Below, one piece after another: positions 53,601-64,000 of a stretch of DNA of 64,000 nt; positions within the stretch are counted from its first letter, which is position 1; each line of letters starts with the position of its first letter. The DNA is from Trebouxia sp. TZW2008 (taxonomy: Eukaryota > Chlorophyta > Trebouxiophyceae > Trebouxiales > Trebouxiaceae). The translations under genes were made by a program, and so were the position numbers. The stretch is from assembly GCA_002118135.1 (NCBI GenBank), contig BDIU01000252.1:1-64000 (forward strand), in the 5' to 3' direction. Under the pieces are notes generated by a model, which was given only the letters and a program-made list of their open reading frames with translations, made no database searches and was not told the origin of the DNA.

Positions 53601-56600
53601 GACAATGAGCAACCAAGTGTCATTGCATTGCTGCAGTGCTGATGCTAGGGAGGGTCAGATTATCCTGAGCCTGCTGGATGATCTGACCCTCCCTAGCATC
53701 AGCACTGCGACACTGCAATGACATGTAGTGATTCATGTGTTGTTGTTATCACCAACAAGGTGTTTGCTGCTTGCATCTGTCAGGGCTGCCTGGGCCTGAC
53801 AGCAATCACGCTGTCGGTAATTGACAAGCTGATTGCTGTCAAAACAGTGAGCAATGAAATGTCATTGCATTGCAGCAGTGCTGATGCTATGGAGGGTCAG
53901 ATGATCCAACAGGCTCAGGCAGTCCTGACAGATGCTGGATGATCTGACCCTCCCTAGCATCAGCACATCAGCAATGAAACAACTCGTAGTTGCTCATGTA
54001 TTGTTACTACAAACACATGTCAGGGCTGCCTGAGCCTGCTGCTTGCTTTGACCCTCTTGAGCATTGGCAACGCAGCAAGGCAATGATACGTACTTGATGA
54101 ACACAATCATCATTGAGAAGAAAAGGAAAGACTTGACAACTGATTTTGCTGCTTGACCTGACCCTCCCTAGCATCAGCACTGCAGCAAGGCAACGGTATC
54201 TAGTTGATGGTTCAGCATCATCAATGATGTGACAGTTGAAATAAGTATAATCACCACCATCAAAACCATTACCATTGTTATCACCAGCATCAACGGTCAC
54301 TGATGATTAAACATGGTACACTTTGACATGGGTTTTTTAGCATGACTACTGATTGATGTGCTGAAGGCACTTCACACGTCACAGCATGAAGGCACTCAGT
54401 GCAATAGAGTGCACCTGGTCTTGACAGTTGTAGCAACAGCCACAGCTGTATCACACTCACAGTGCAGCTACCTCACACCCTTTCACACATAGCTACATCA
54501 AGGCACTGTGCACAGGAAAGAGTACCTAGTCTTGACATTTGCAGCAGCAGCATGTCACGTGTAGACTGCAGCTATGGCACAAACTATTCACGCACACACA
54601 AATACACAGAGATACTCAGTGCATTAAAGTATACCTGGTCTTGGCAGTCGTAGCAGCAGCCACCCCTGTGTCACGCTCAGACACCTCTTGTGTGACAGGC
54701 ATTTCTGATACAATTGCATGAAGGCACTCAATGCTGTAAAATGTACCTGGTCTTGGTAATTTCAGCAGCAGCCACAGCTGCGTCACGCTCAGACACCTGT
54801 TGTGTGACAGGCATTTCTCACACAATTGCATGAAGGCACTCAATGCTGTAAAATGTACCTGGTCTTGGCAGTTGTAGCAGCAGCCACCGCTGTGTCACGC
54901 TCAGACACCAGTTGTGTGACAGCCTGCTGCAGTTGCAGAACTTGGTTGCGCGCCGCACTCAGCTGCTGAGACTGTGCTGTAGCCAGCTCCTGCTTGAAAG
55001 CATGGTCGGCATGACAAGCCATGGCCTTGGCATCCTGTATGACAGCAAACACATTTGACTGCTGCTGTGACGGCCACAAAGGCATGCTGTGGCCAGGTCA
55101 TGCAGGATTGCGCCTTCCACAAAAATTTCCCATGGCCTTTGCATCCTGTACATGCTGCATCTGTAATGTGATGTGCCATTGCTTTAGCACCTGCATCACG
55201 CACATTCCAATGCCGTTGTGAAGACTACAAACATGCTCATGACAAAGGTGAGATTGTGCTGTAGCCAACTCCTGCTTGAGTGCATCGGTTGCATGCTGAG
55301 CCATCGCCTTGCACCCTGCAATACATGAAACACAATTCTATGCTGTTGTCAAGACTACACAGACATGCTGTAGCCAGGGTGTGCTGGTTGCATCGTTCAC
55401 ATGATGAGAGCCATGTCCTTGGCGTCCTGCATGACATCACATAATTTCCACGGTGTTGTGAAGTCCTCACAGGCATGCTGCAGCCAAGTGCTGTGCCATG
55501 GCCTCTGCGTCCTGCATGACATGACACGCACCTCCATGCTGTTGTGAGTCCTACACGCAGCATGCTGTAGCCATGTCAGGCTAGATCACAGCTTCCACAT
55601 GCAGCTTCCGCATGATGAGCCATAGCCCTTGCATCCTGCATGACATGACACACAGCTCCAAGCTGTGGGTATGACGACTTCACAGGCTTGCTGCAAGACA
55701 TCTTTGACATGATATCCCATGGCCTTTGGCCCAGAAGACTTCGGACATCACATGGAGAAGGTGCACCCGGGCATGATTTGGCTGCGCCATGCCCATGTAG
55801 TCTTTGTATAGCATGGAGTTGATGTCAACATCAGGCTCATTCTAATGCTTCTGGTGTGATGTGCATTGTTCCTTCTTCTCTCTGTGACGACGCAGATACG
55901 CCCATGGCAGGCTGAGAGATGCTAAGTTCCCCAGCAAGGACAAGTGAAGACCACTGCAGTGGCATAAAGCATACATGATTTGGATCACACCATGGACTAG
56001 CTTCAGCAAATGCTGTGAAAATGGCGCACTGTGCAGGACTCTGGCAGAAAGCCCATTGGGGCAACATGCATTCACAGACTACTTGACAGGGGCACATGGC
56101 ATTCAACAAGTGCAACAATACTAGCATAGGCTTTGACGGCAGAGCATTGCAGACAACAGACCAGCATGAGCATGCGATTTGAAGCGTGACATCATAGAGT
56201 TGCAGATAACAAACCAACATCAGCATGCACTTTACAGAGACGTGCAGTTCTCACCTGCTCAGGAATGCCTCTGTCAGTGAGCCACTTTGCAAAGCTGTCA
56301 AAGCTCAGGGTCGCTTGCTGTGGCGCTGCCTGCTGAGCTTTCAAGCCCTGCAGATCTGCACAACAAAAACATGAATTTAGTACAGCATGGGATGAAGATC
56401 AGTGCAGCACTCAAACAGGTACAAGTGCCTCTGAATGTGTTGTAATGCCACCCAAAGCTGTCAAAGCCCAGGGTTGCTCACTGTGGCGCTTGGTGCTTTG
56501 CTTTCAGATCCTGCAGGTCTCCACAACAAAGACACAAACTTGTTTTGGCATTGATTTTCTCAAACAAACATGATTGCCTTGATGAATATATTGTGATGCT

Positions 56601-59600
56601 TTACAAGGCTGTTGAAGCCCACAGTCGCTTGCTTTGGTGCCGCACGCTGCGCTTGCAGACTTGCAAGACAAAGACATGAACTGAGTGCATCTCTGTGGTG
56701 CATATCGCGCTCTGAGATCCTGCTGGTCTGTCCAACAAAGACATGAACACAGTGGATCATCAAATCTCTTAACAATGTATGATGGCTATAAATGTAAGAT
56801 GTTGTGGTGTGTCACAGGTTGTCTTGAGGTCTTGCGATTGCAGTATGCTCTGTGTGTCCGGCGTATAGCAGGACATCTGTTCCAGCTCAGACCTGCCATA
56901 TGCAGCATGTATAACAGACCAAATTGTGACAACCCAGACCTGCCTTACGCAGCTTATGTAACAGGTCAAACTGTGACAGCTCAGACCTGCCATATGCAGC
57001 TTATATAACAGGCCAAACTGTGACACTGCAGACCTGCCACATGCAGCATGTACAACATGACAGTGTGTTTGAGCCCAGAGCTGCCATATGCAGCATGTAC
57101 ACCAGGCCACGAGAACACAGCCACAAGTTTCATATGCAGCAGGATGCCGAAGCTGAGATACCTAACTGCCCACACTGCCAAAGCCGAGATACTTGACTGC
57201 CGACTACACACTTTGCACTGAATGTCAACACTGGCTACAAGCATGTAGTCCCATGCACAAATGACATGGGCATAAAAACCAGCAGACTATCATTTTTCGC
57301 ATGATTGTCCGACAATCAGACTGCTGACAAGCACATAGCATGGCTTCTCAAGCATATATCAGGCCAACAGACAGCATGGCTTCCCAAGTATATATGCTCG
57401 ATGCCAACAGGCAAATCGACTGACAGGAATACATGTTACACACAAGATAAAGGCAATCCAGTGGCGTACTTTTCTCTGCGGTCTGCTTGGCAGCCTCAGC
57501 AGTCTTCTGGGCACTCTCGGCTTCAGTCACCTGCTCCTTCAAGTTCTCAACCTCTTCCCTCAACATCGCTGCACAGCAGGCTCCCATTCATCAATTGCCT
57601 TGTTGTAAACAATGTGTTGATGCTTTACATGAGGTACCTCATCAAGGAGGCATGGAGCATCTGCAATATATCATGACAACATGACGAATGTTTTGATGCT
57701 TTACATGAGGTACCACATCAAGGAGGCATGAAGCAGCTGCAGTATGTCATGACAACATGATGAATGTTTTCATGCTTTACATGAGGTACCTCATTGAGGA
57801 GGCATGGAGCAGGTGCAGTATATAATGAAAATGACATGAATCAGGCATATGCAGATAATGAAATGTGGGGCCGAGTGCTGGGTGCTCTGATTGCGATAAG
57901 CGGCCAGATGAATTTTGCTGCCCACAACTTGAATATGACTTCAAGCTTTGCAGTTGTGCCAGAAAAGGATTTGCTCCACATTGGTGTATGGAGAGTTTGA
58001 GAGAAATCACTGAATTGCAACATGAAATCATTTGTCCTCAGGACTTCTGATGCTGTGAGCAAATGCTGATGTTACCTCTTCAGTATGAAACAGGAGCATG
58101 TTATGCAGGATTGGTATCTACACAATCATGCAGGCACTACACACTGTCTTGAACATGCGGCATTATGATAGTGATTGATCGACATCTGTGCCCATGCATT
58201 CGCATGGTAGGTAACAGGCATGCCTCAGTCTGTTTCTGTAAGCAATACGGTACTGTGATACAATGACAGAGATCTACTTTGCTTACCACGCTCATCAGCC
58301 ATAGCAAAGCTCTTCAGCTCCCATTTTCCCCTGTCTGCCTTCAACTGCAGAACAGATTGAATGTAAAGCCAACAAAGACTTGAGGATGCTAAATGGCAAC
58401 GTTGCATCATTGAAATAAGGCAAGTCACCCGGGTGCAGGGCAGATGCTGTCTGAAGACAGACTGAATTTGAAGCCAATAAAGACTTGAAATACATACATA
58501 CATAGGGCTGTCTGACGCAATGACTGTCAAGAAAGGCAGGATGTGCATTGAGGGACAACCGACTCAAAATCAAGGTTGACTATTCAAGAACTGGTGCATG
58601 CACTTGTCAAGGGGACCGTGTCTCACCTTAGCAGCGGCTTCGGCATTGCTCTTCTTCTCAGCCAAGTACTTGGCATTCCACCACTCTTGCCTGGCAGTCA
58701 AGTCCCTCAGGCCTTTGTGGCCATCATCTACGTCAAACAAAGCCAAAAGATGCTCAGTTGCAGCATGTTCAACCTGTGTGTTGACAGCCATGAAAAGATG
58801 CTCAGTCGCAGCATGTTTTGCAGCCATCAACTGCATCAGATCAACCCAAGTAGCCTTAAGTTCTGGCATCTGCAATTTGTGCCAGTGACAGCTGTCATTT
58901 GCCTTGAACCAAACAAAAGGACTGCAACATGCAGCATATATAAGCTGGGTGTTTGGTAGCGATCAACTGCATCAGATAAGCCCAAAAGGCATGCATTTCC
59001 CAGCGGCTAACATCTGTGTGAGTACTGGTGTTCAACGAAGCAGCACTCTGGCCCAAATGGCATGCATTTCCCAGCATATATAATCTGGATGAACACTAGT
59101 GTGTAGCAAAGCAGGACAGTGCAATGGCCATTGCAAGAACTTGATGCTGGATTGTGAAGACCTCGCACAGGCAGCCAAATGAAAGCATCACGTCAATGTG
59201 CGACCTTTAAAAAGGCATATAGGAATAGGAGAGGGCACAAGATGCACGAAGCGATGACGCATAGTTCTGTTTTGTCACAATGTGGCATGTCATGTACAGC
59301 AGATGACAGTGTCTACAATTGCACTTGAGTCCATAAACTGTTGAGCAAACCCAGATGACTATGCCAGGTGGCTCAATCAGCAGACAGACAGATGTAACAT
59401 AGCGCAAGGAAGTCATGCAAGTCCCTCCGTTTACATATAGGAAGGAAGCTATATGCTCAAACTTCCAGAGGCTTCTGAGAATCAAACTCTGACGCGGTGG
59501 CAGACTGCAGGCCAACTGCACAGCAGGATACAGGAGGAACTTCAGTAGGCGGTATCAGATACACTGCAGGCCAACTGCAAAGCAGGATACAGGAGGAACT

Positions 59601-62418
59601 TCAGTAGGCGGTATCAGATACACTGCAGGCCAACTGAGAAGGAGGATACAGGAGAATTTATGTAGGCTGCATTAGATCAAACTGACCTGCCAGCTTCTTC
59701 AGCCTTGCGTCTTTCTCACAAAGCTGCTTCTCCATCCTCTGGTTGGCTGCCAAGACCATTTCGTGCTGCAGACAACACAGAACTGAGCATGATTCTAAGT
59801 TTGATGCTGCACTCGGAGTCAAGTCAGGCAGAACAGCAGCAGCACGTCAGTGCCCTGACCCAGACGGTCCAGCAAGTTGTCAACAGTAGATGAAAATGAT
59901 CTTGTGTGTAGTGCGCCAAAGACATATCATTAAGTCTGGCACATATTGACAATACTGTTTGCTGTATGGTGCATAAGGCAGCTCTCGATGTCAGCATCCC
60001 TTGACAAGACCCTCCACGTCACACCAGGCAACTGCATTCACACCAGTTGGTGTTTGGTGTCGGAACACATTCAAGCTGCCTGTGCAACAAGCCAAGTCTT
60101 CCTTTGTCATCATGCAGCTCACAATTTTGCACTTGATAAGCCTTGACTCACCCTTTTCTGGACTTTGAGAGCATCTGCCAGCACCTCCGCAGCCTCCTTC
60201 CTGTCCTTCTCAAGTTGGCGCAACTCCCGCTTGATGGCACCCTCCTGCTCAGCCTGCAACAGAACACAATCTGATACACACATCATATCAACTTGAGCCA
60301 CATTTTCACTTATGCCTTAGCTTGCACTGTTTGCATGGCAAAGTGGCATGCACATATGCGTTGACGAAGTTGCTGAGCTTCAAGACACTGCTGTTGAAGA
60401 GATGCAAGTGCAGTGGCTGAGCAATTGCAGTTGTGAAAGCACCGATTGTAGACTCTGCAAGGACTGCATCAATATAGTGATGGCTGAGAATTGCAGGCAT
60501 GCTCTGCAGCAGCAAGACATTGCATCAAAACCACTTAGGAAAGATGATGTGCACACTGCCTGCTTGTGCTGCTTCTGCAAGCACACAAACCGCGCATGAC
60601 CAGCAGCAGCACAGCACATTGCATGAAACAATTTGACAGGTTGTGTCTTAAGGCATACCGCAGTTGTCTCCATGGCTTTGATGGTGGCCTGGTCACGCTC
60701 GTAAGCATCAGACAGTCTTTCCATTGTCGTGGCAAAGTTGGTCTCCAAGGTGGCAACTCGCTGCAGCGCCTGTTCTTCTTTTGCCTTTGAAGCCTTCAAG
60801 ACGTCCTCACTTTCTTGTGCAAAGACACGCAGTCTGTCACGCTGGGCCTGCAGACCCAAGCTGTCCTGCTTCACGCACCTGCAACACAAAAGTAAGGCTT
60901 AAACATATACTACAATGTCTGGTCACTGTTACCACTATGGCAAATCAAGCAGTACGAACGCTGTAGGCTCAACCTGTCCTGCTTCAGATCCCTGCAACAT
61001 ACAGCCAACCATTGTAATGATACTGCTATGTCACGCACCTAGTGTCTGTTGGACTGACCATACGGTTGACTCCTGGTCTTGGCAGCCAGTTCTGTCTCAG
61101 TACTGATTGGAACGTAGCCTTCCAAAAGGGGCGAACAGGCAAGAGAAGACAGGGACAACACAGGCGAGGGTTCTGTAGCATGTTGCCTGTGGGCCAAGCA
61201 AGTCCTCGAACTTTGAGTTGATGCCTGTTGGTTCAGAATGTCAAATCCCCACCTGTCCTGATGTCCAACAGAACGGGCTGCATCTTGCATTTTCAGCCAC
61301 AGTGACGTAGAGCATGCAATGTAGAGTATGCTGTAAAGCATGAGCAGCATGAATGCTGCCGCTGCCTCTTGCATGCATTATTGCATACAAAGGAACTTTG
61401 CTACTGCAAGCCTCACCCGCTCAGCTGCCCAGATGACATAGCATTTAAAGTGGAGGATGTGCAAGGATGTAAGTCCTTGCACATCCTTACTAGACCAAGC
61501 TGTATGGTCGCTCTCAGCATTTATGTCAGATTGTAGAGGGTCAAACTTCACCATACCTTTCAGCAGTTTTATAAGTTTGTACCAGGCCAATGACTACCCA
61601 AGCTTCAGCAGTTACAGTTCACGCACACTACAACACAGTTGAATGTAAAGCACACTGACCTCTGTGCTTTGTCAGCTGCCTCCCTAGCACATATGTACTG
61701 CGTCTTATGGTGAACCAACTCACACCGGGCGTCTGAAAGCTTGGACTGAGCCGCATCCCTCTCACTCAAAACCTGCAAGCCTCACTCAAGTTCAATGCTG
61801 TTGTTGCAACAAGCATATGGGAAATTTAAAGCCTGGCCTTTGAGAAAACAGGCTTCAGCAGAGTGCGCCAGAAGTTCCGCAGCAGACGGTTGTATTCAGA
61901 CTGGAGTCACGAATACAGCATGGCACTGTCTCTAGCATCTTTTGCCCGCAAGTACATAAAACTATATTTAGCCTAACCCTAAACCCTAAACCCTAACCAC
62001 ACTCAAGTCCTGTCAGGTGTCTATCACCAGTGGCAATGCATGCAGGCATCATACAGATGCAAAAGCCATGTCAGGCAGCACTTGCACTTCAGGCAGTCAC
62101 ACATGATTGTACGCAGGACTCAATCAACATTTGTGCAAGTCACTGAACAAGGTGAAATAGGAAAGATCTTGATCAGCAGCACAACATGTACATATGCATA
62201 CCTGAGATTCGCGCTTTGTGAAGAAGGTCTGGCGCTTTGAAGAGACAGAGCGCTCATGCTCAATCTGCCCTGTCAGCTGATGCACTTTGGTGTTCAACAG
62301 GGACTCTCTGGCCTTGGCTTTGACCTCCAAAGACTGACCTTCGCTCCTTGCCTTCCTGAGACGTCTTTCCAGTATGCGAATTTGCCGCTGCAAACCTGTG
62401 GTCTTATCACTGTCGCAC
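50658..62418 (-). CDS. Large coiled-coil protein, C-terminal 900 residues (5' part missing)
   Basis: Not recognised; long heptad-rich coiled coil, possibly a cytoskeletal or scaffold protein. Fourteen exons join in phase: 62202-62418, 61660-61772, 60659-60878, 60152-60253, 59687-59765, 58627-58727, 58287-58344, 57470-57568, 56255-56355, 54859-55034, 52669-53464, 52031-52189, 51525-51678 and 50658-50986. Examples are LQRQIRILERRLRKARSEGQ, LEKDRKEAAEVLADALKVQK and REEVENLKEQVTEAESAQKT. Exon 52669-53464 is unusually long (265 codons) and built of about 11- and 30-residue Ala/Lys repeats around KHTAALEKLK. Exon 56255-56355 has a non-coil motif (FDSFAKWLTDRGIPEQ). The C-terminus is globular or acidic (VEDKMDDLAYLMRADVEKDE) and ends GSSA. 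The phase-2 entry at 62418 shows more exons to the right. Confidence 0.8.
51348..51500. mobile_element. Degenerate third copy of the MITE
   Basis: It shares with the 7476 element GGACACTCAATGTCAAGACA (variant), then GCATCCCTC and CCTGGTGACCAAAGCAGTCA. The termini are decayed. It lies in the intron between the last two exons of the coiled-coil gene. Confidence 0.6.
52395..52540. repeat. (GAGT)n tetranucleotide array
   Basis: Tetranucleotide GAGT/GTGC repeats with interruptions, purest at about 52480-52525, in an intron of the coiled-coil gene. A looser version occurs at 51960-52000 and 52625-52660. Confidence 0.92.
53465..54200. repeat. Direct and inverted copies of the long exon's start
   Basis: Copies of the acceptor edge of exon 52669-53464 (GACCCTCCCTAGCATCAGCA) recur near 53685, 53945 and 54165 in the same orientation. 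Inverted copies sit at about 53625-53660 and 53875-53910. A 240-bp direct repeat pairs 53465-53570 with 53705-53810. The result is several hairpins, described among the findings. Confidence 0.85.
54425..54858 (-). repeat. Four donor-side copies of a coiled-coil exon end
   Basis: TACCTGGTCTTGGCAGTTGT-type segments near 54410-54445, 54525-54560, 54632-54690 and 54745-54805 repeat the end of exon 54859-55034 (VSERDTAVAAATTAKT plus donor). All are downstream of the true exon on the minus strand. They lie 100-110 bp apart. Confidence 0.9.
55035..55720 (-). repeat. Acceptor-side copies of the same coiled-coil exon
   Basis: About six degenerate copies of the exon start (the part encoding DAKAMA, with GCATCCTG reading as the CAGGATGC acceptor edge) lie near 55140, 55310, 55425, 55510, 55630 and 55720, upstream of the true exon. 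Confidence 0.85.
56880..57100. repeat. Minisatellite of about 48-bp units
   Basis: About five units of the type CAGACCTGCCATATGCAGC followed by a variable TATAACAGGCCAAACTGTGA segment, in an intron of the coiled-coil gene. Confidence 0.85.
57605..57815. repeat. Three-copy repeat with palindromic core
   Basis: Units near 57618, 57693 and 57770 share TGCTTTACATGAGGTACC then TCATCAAGGAGGCAT or a variant; each holds the palindrome TGAGGTACCTCA or a near match. Spacing is about 75 bp. Confidence 0.85.
59505..59690. repeat. Three copies of a 59-bp unit
   Basis: Units start near 59506, 59563 and 59622 with CAGGCCAACTG and contain GGATACAGGAGGAACTTCAG. They lie directly beside the exon 59687-59765 on its downstream side but do not obviously copy its coding sequence. 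Confidence 0.85.
61972..61998. repeat. Interstitial plant-type telomere repeat
   Basis: About three and a half units of CCCTAAA (TTTAGGG on the other strand), intronic in the coiled-coil gene. A shorter tract of the opposite orientation is at 6485-6505. Confidence 0.95.
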
Positions 62419-64000
62419 CTGCACACAAACACAGTCATGTTCAAGTCATGTCCAAGTGCCTGGCAGTCACTAGCTTTGGAAGGACTGGTGTTTACTCCTT
62501 GCCTCCCTGACAATCTTCTCCAGCCTGTGCACCTGTTGCTCCAACTAAGTGACCAGGGTGTTTTCACATCTGCACACAACACCCGCGATCTTCAGGCGTT
62601 TTGCAGTCAGCAGCCACTAGCACAGTTGCCTAGCCTCTTGAGTTTGGCCTGCAAGGACTGGCCTGTTTGCAGGTGTGACAGTACTGACAGTGACAGCATT
62701 AACAATATTGCTGACTTGGAACAGCATGTTCACAGGCTGACGAACACTGTCAGGGACGCAAGGACTGGCCTTCTCTCCTGACACTCTATGCCAGCCTGTA
62801 AACTTGCTTTTCCAGGTAAGCGATCTGTTCATTGTCACACCTGTGAACAATCACAGCTGTTTTTGAATGCCTTGCAGTCAGTAGGGCACAGGACATTTGC
62901 GCAGCATGCCTGCAAACAAGTGCAGATCAAGGGCGGGGTGCTTACACCATGCCTTGGCTGACAATCTTCTAGCACATGGAACGGAGAATTTTTGGCGTTA
63001 GTGGATTCTCAAAGCTGACGATCAGCAGCCTTTTCTGGGTTCTGTTTGTCTCTTCAGGTCTGGAACAGTTGCCAGGCCATATCCCAGCTTGTATTCAGAT
63101 GTGTCAAGCGACTTGCAAGTGCAAAGGGTTGCAGGCCGAGCACAAATGCAGACAGTTCTTGCAGTCAGAAGTGTCAAGTGAATAGCAAATGCAGGTGGAT
63201 GCAGGCAAGGCACAAATGCAGACAGTGCTTGCAGTCTGAGGTGATAATGCAGGTGATTGAAGGCAGAGCGCAAATGCAAACCTGACAACATGGCGGCTGG
63301 ATGGAAGCAATACCGGGCGGGATGTGCCAAACTGTGCCAACAGGGAGTGGAGGTTCCAATTTGCAGGGCCTCTGAATCCTGCCACCTGCATTATCAGCCA
63401 CATGTCAGGATGAATGCCTTTCATATGTATCTGTTGGTAGCTGCATGATGGAAGAGATGCAGGGCGTGATGTGTGCAATCGTACCCTCATGGTGTTCAGT
63501 TCCCACAGTGCAGGGCCACCAACTCCTGCCACCTGCATTGCCAGCCACATAACATGATGAATGCTTGTTGCACGGGCTGGAAGCAATGCAGGAGGTGATG
63601 ACACACGCAGGTGGCAGGAGTTGATAGCCTTGCTCCACAGAACATGAACCTGACAGCTGTGTCAACAGTGGTTCAGGTTCTGTCAAGCAGGGCCTCTAAG
63701 TCCTACCACCTGCATTGCCAGGCACGTATTACCATGAACGCGTTTTGTATGCATTTGTCAAGAGCTGGATAGGGGAAGCAATGTAGGGCATGATGCGCCC
63801 AGCTGTGCCAAAAAAGTGGTCAGGTTCAATGTCGTGTGGCCACAAGCTCTAGTGAACCAGACTACCTGTTTGGCACACCTGGCTTCATCTTGCCCTGCGT
63901 CGCTTTCACCATCCAGCTCCCAACAAATGCATACAAAAGGGATTTATCTTGACACAAGGCTCATGCTATGACGCCTGGTGGTAGGGACTGTTCTTTTTGT
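62419..64000. other. Upstream introns of the coiled-coil gene, exon copies
   Basis: Acceptor-side copies of exon 62202-62418 occur near 62495-62575 and 62770-62842. From 63170 to 63730, three or more copies of a block containing CCACCTGCATTG and GTGCAGGGCC alternate with CAAATGCAGACAGT blocks. On the minus strand one frame reads VAGVGGPALWELNTM before a GTACGA donor near 63485, possibly a true upstream exon. Another dispersed element lies at about 63945-64000. Confidence 0.5.

Overview
This is nuclear DNA from a eukaryote, most likely a green alga. Genes are split into many short exons with GT-AG introns. Interstitial TTTAGGG-type telomere tracts are present. Encoded proteins look green-lineage: a plastid-type sugar/H+ symporter with a transit peptide, and a plant-type MetX-like hydrolase. 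An EFHB/CFAP21 axonemal gene implies a flagellated stage. A zoospore-forming trebouxiophyte would fit, but that is inference. Most reading frames longer than 60 codons are chance; coding sequence was found by joining exons whose splice phases agree.

Layout: 1-1079 (-) 5' part of an unknown coiled-coil gene running off the left edge; 1953-4375 (-) p32/MAM33 mitochondrial matrix protein; 4376-7082 possible promoter and minisatellites; 7083-12777 (+) C2-PH domain protein (5' end unresolved); 13467-13791 (-) possible 71-aa gene; 15073-16621 (+) TMEM205-like membrane protein; 17257-21000 (-) MetX-like alpha/beta hydrolase; 21001-21442 head-to-head CpG-rich promoter; 21443-30689 (+) plastidic sugar symporter, 11 exons and 551 aa; 31890-35385 (-) glycoside hydrolase family 8 enzyme; 37048-37894 (-) DOT1-like methyltransferase; 38443-43194 (-) EFHB/CFAP21 without visible EF-hands; 45051-45247 (-) uncertain exon; 46732-48004 and 48543-49709 (-) two unknown genes, possibly one; 50658-62418 (-) a large coiled-coil gene whose 5' part continues right.

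The striking feature is how introns are built. In nearly every gene, introns carry tandem decayed copies of the adjoining exon edge. Copies of the exon START (with the acceptor AG) lie only upstream of the real exon. Copies of the exon END (with the donor) lie only downstream. This held in every case examined, on both strands and in at least seven genes. It points to repeated short tandem duplications spanning splice junctions, with the outer copies absorbed into the intron. Introns thus grow while the spliced protein is unchanged, and spare splice sites and occasional in-frame spare exons are left behind.

A second theme is base composition. Introns and intergenic DNA are rich in TG/CA and poor in CG, while CG-rich stretches sit at gene 5' ends. 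That pattern would be expected from CpG methylation with unmethylated promoter islands. Mobile sequence is limited to about 175-bp terminal-inverted-repeat MITEs and a short dispersed element ending in a pyrimidine tail, one copy of which runs straight into a 300-bp TTTTC microsatellite. No tRNA, rRNA or CRISPR was recognised.
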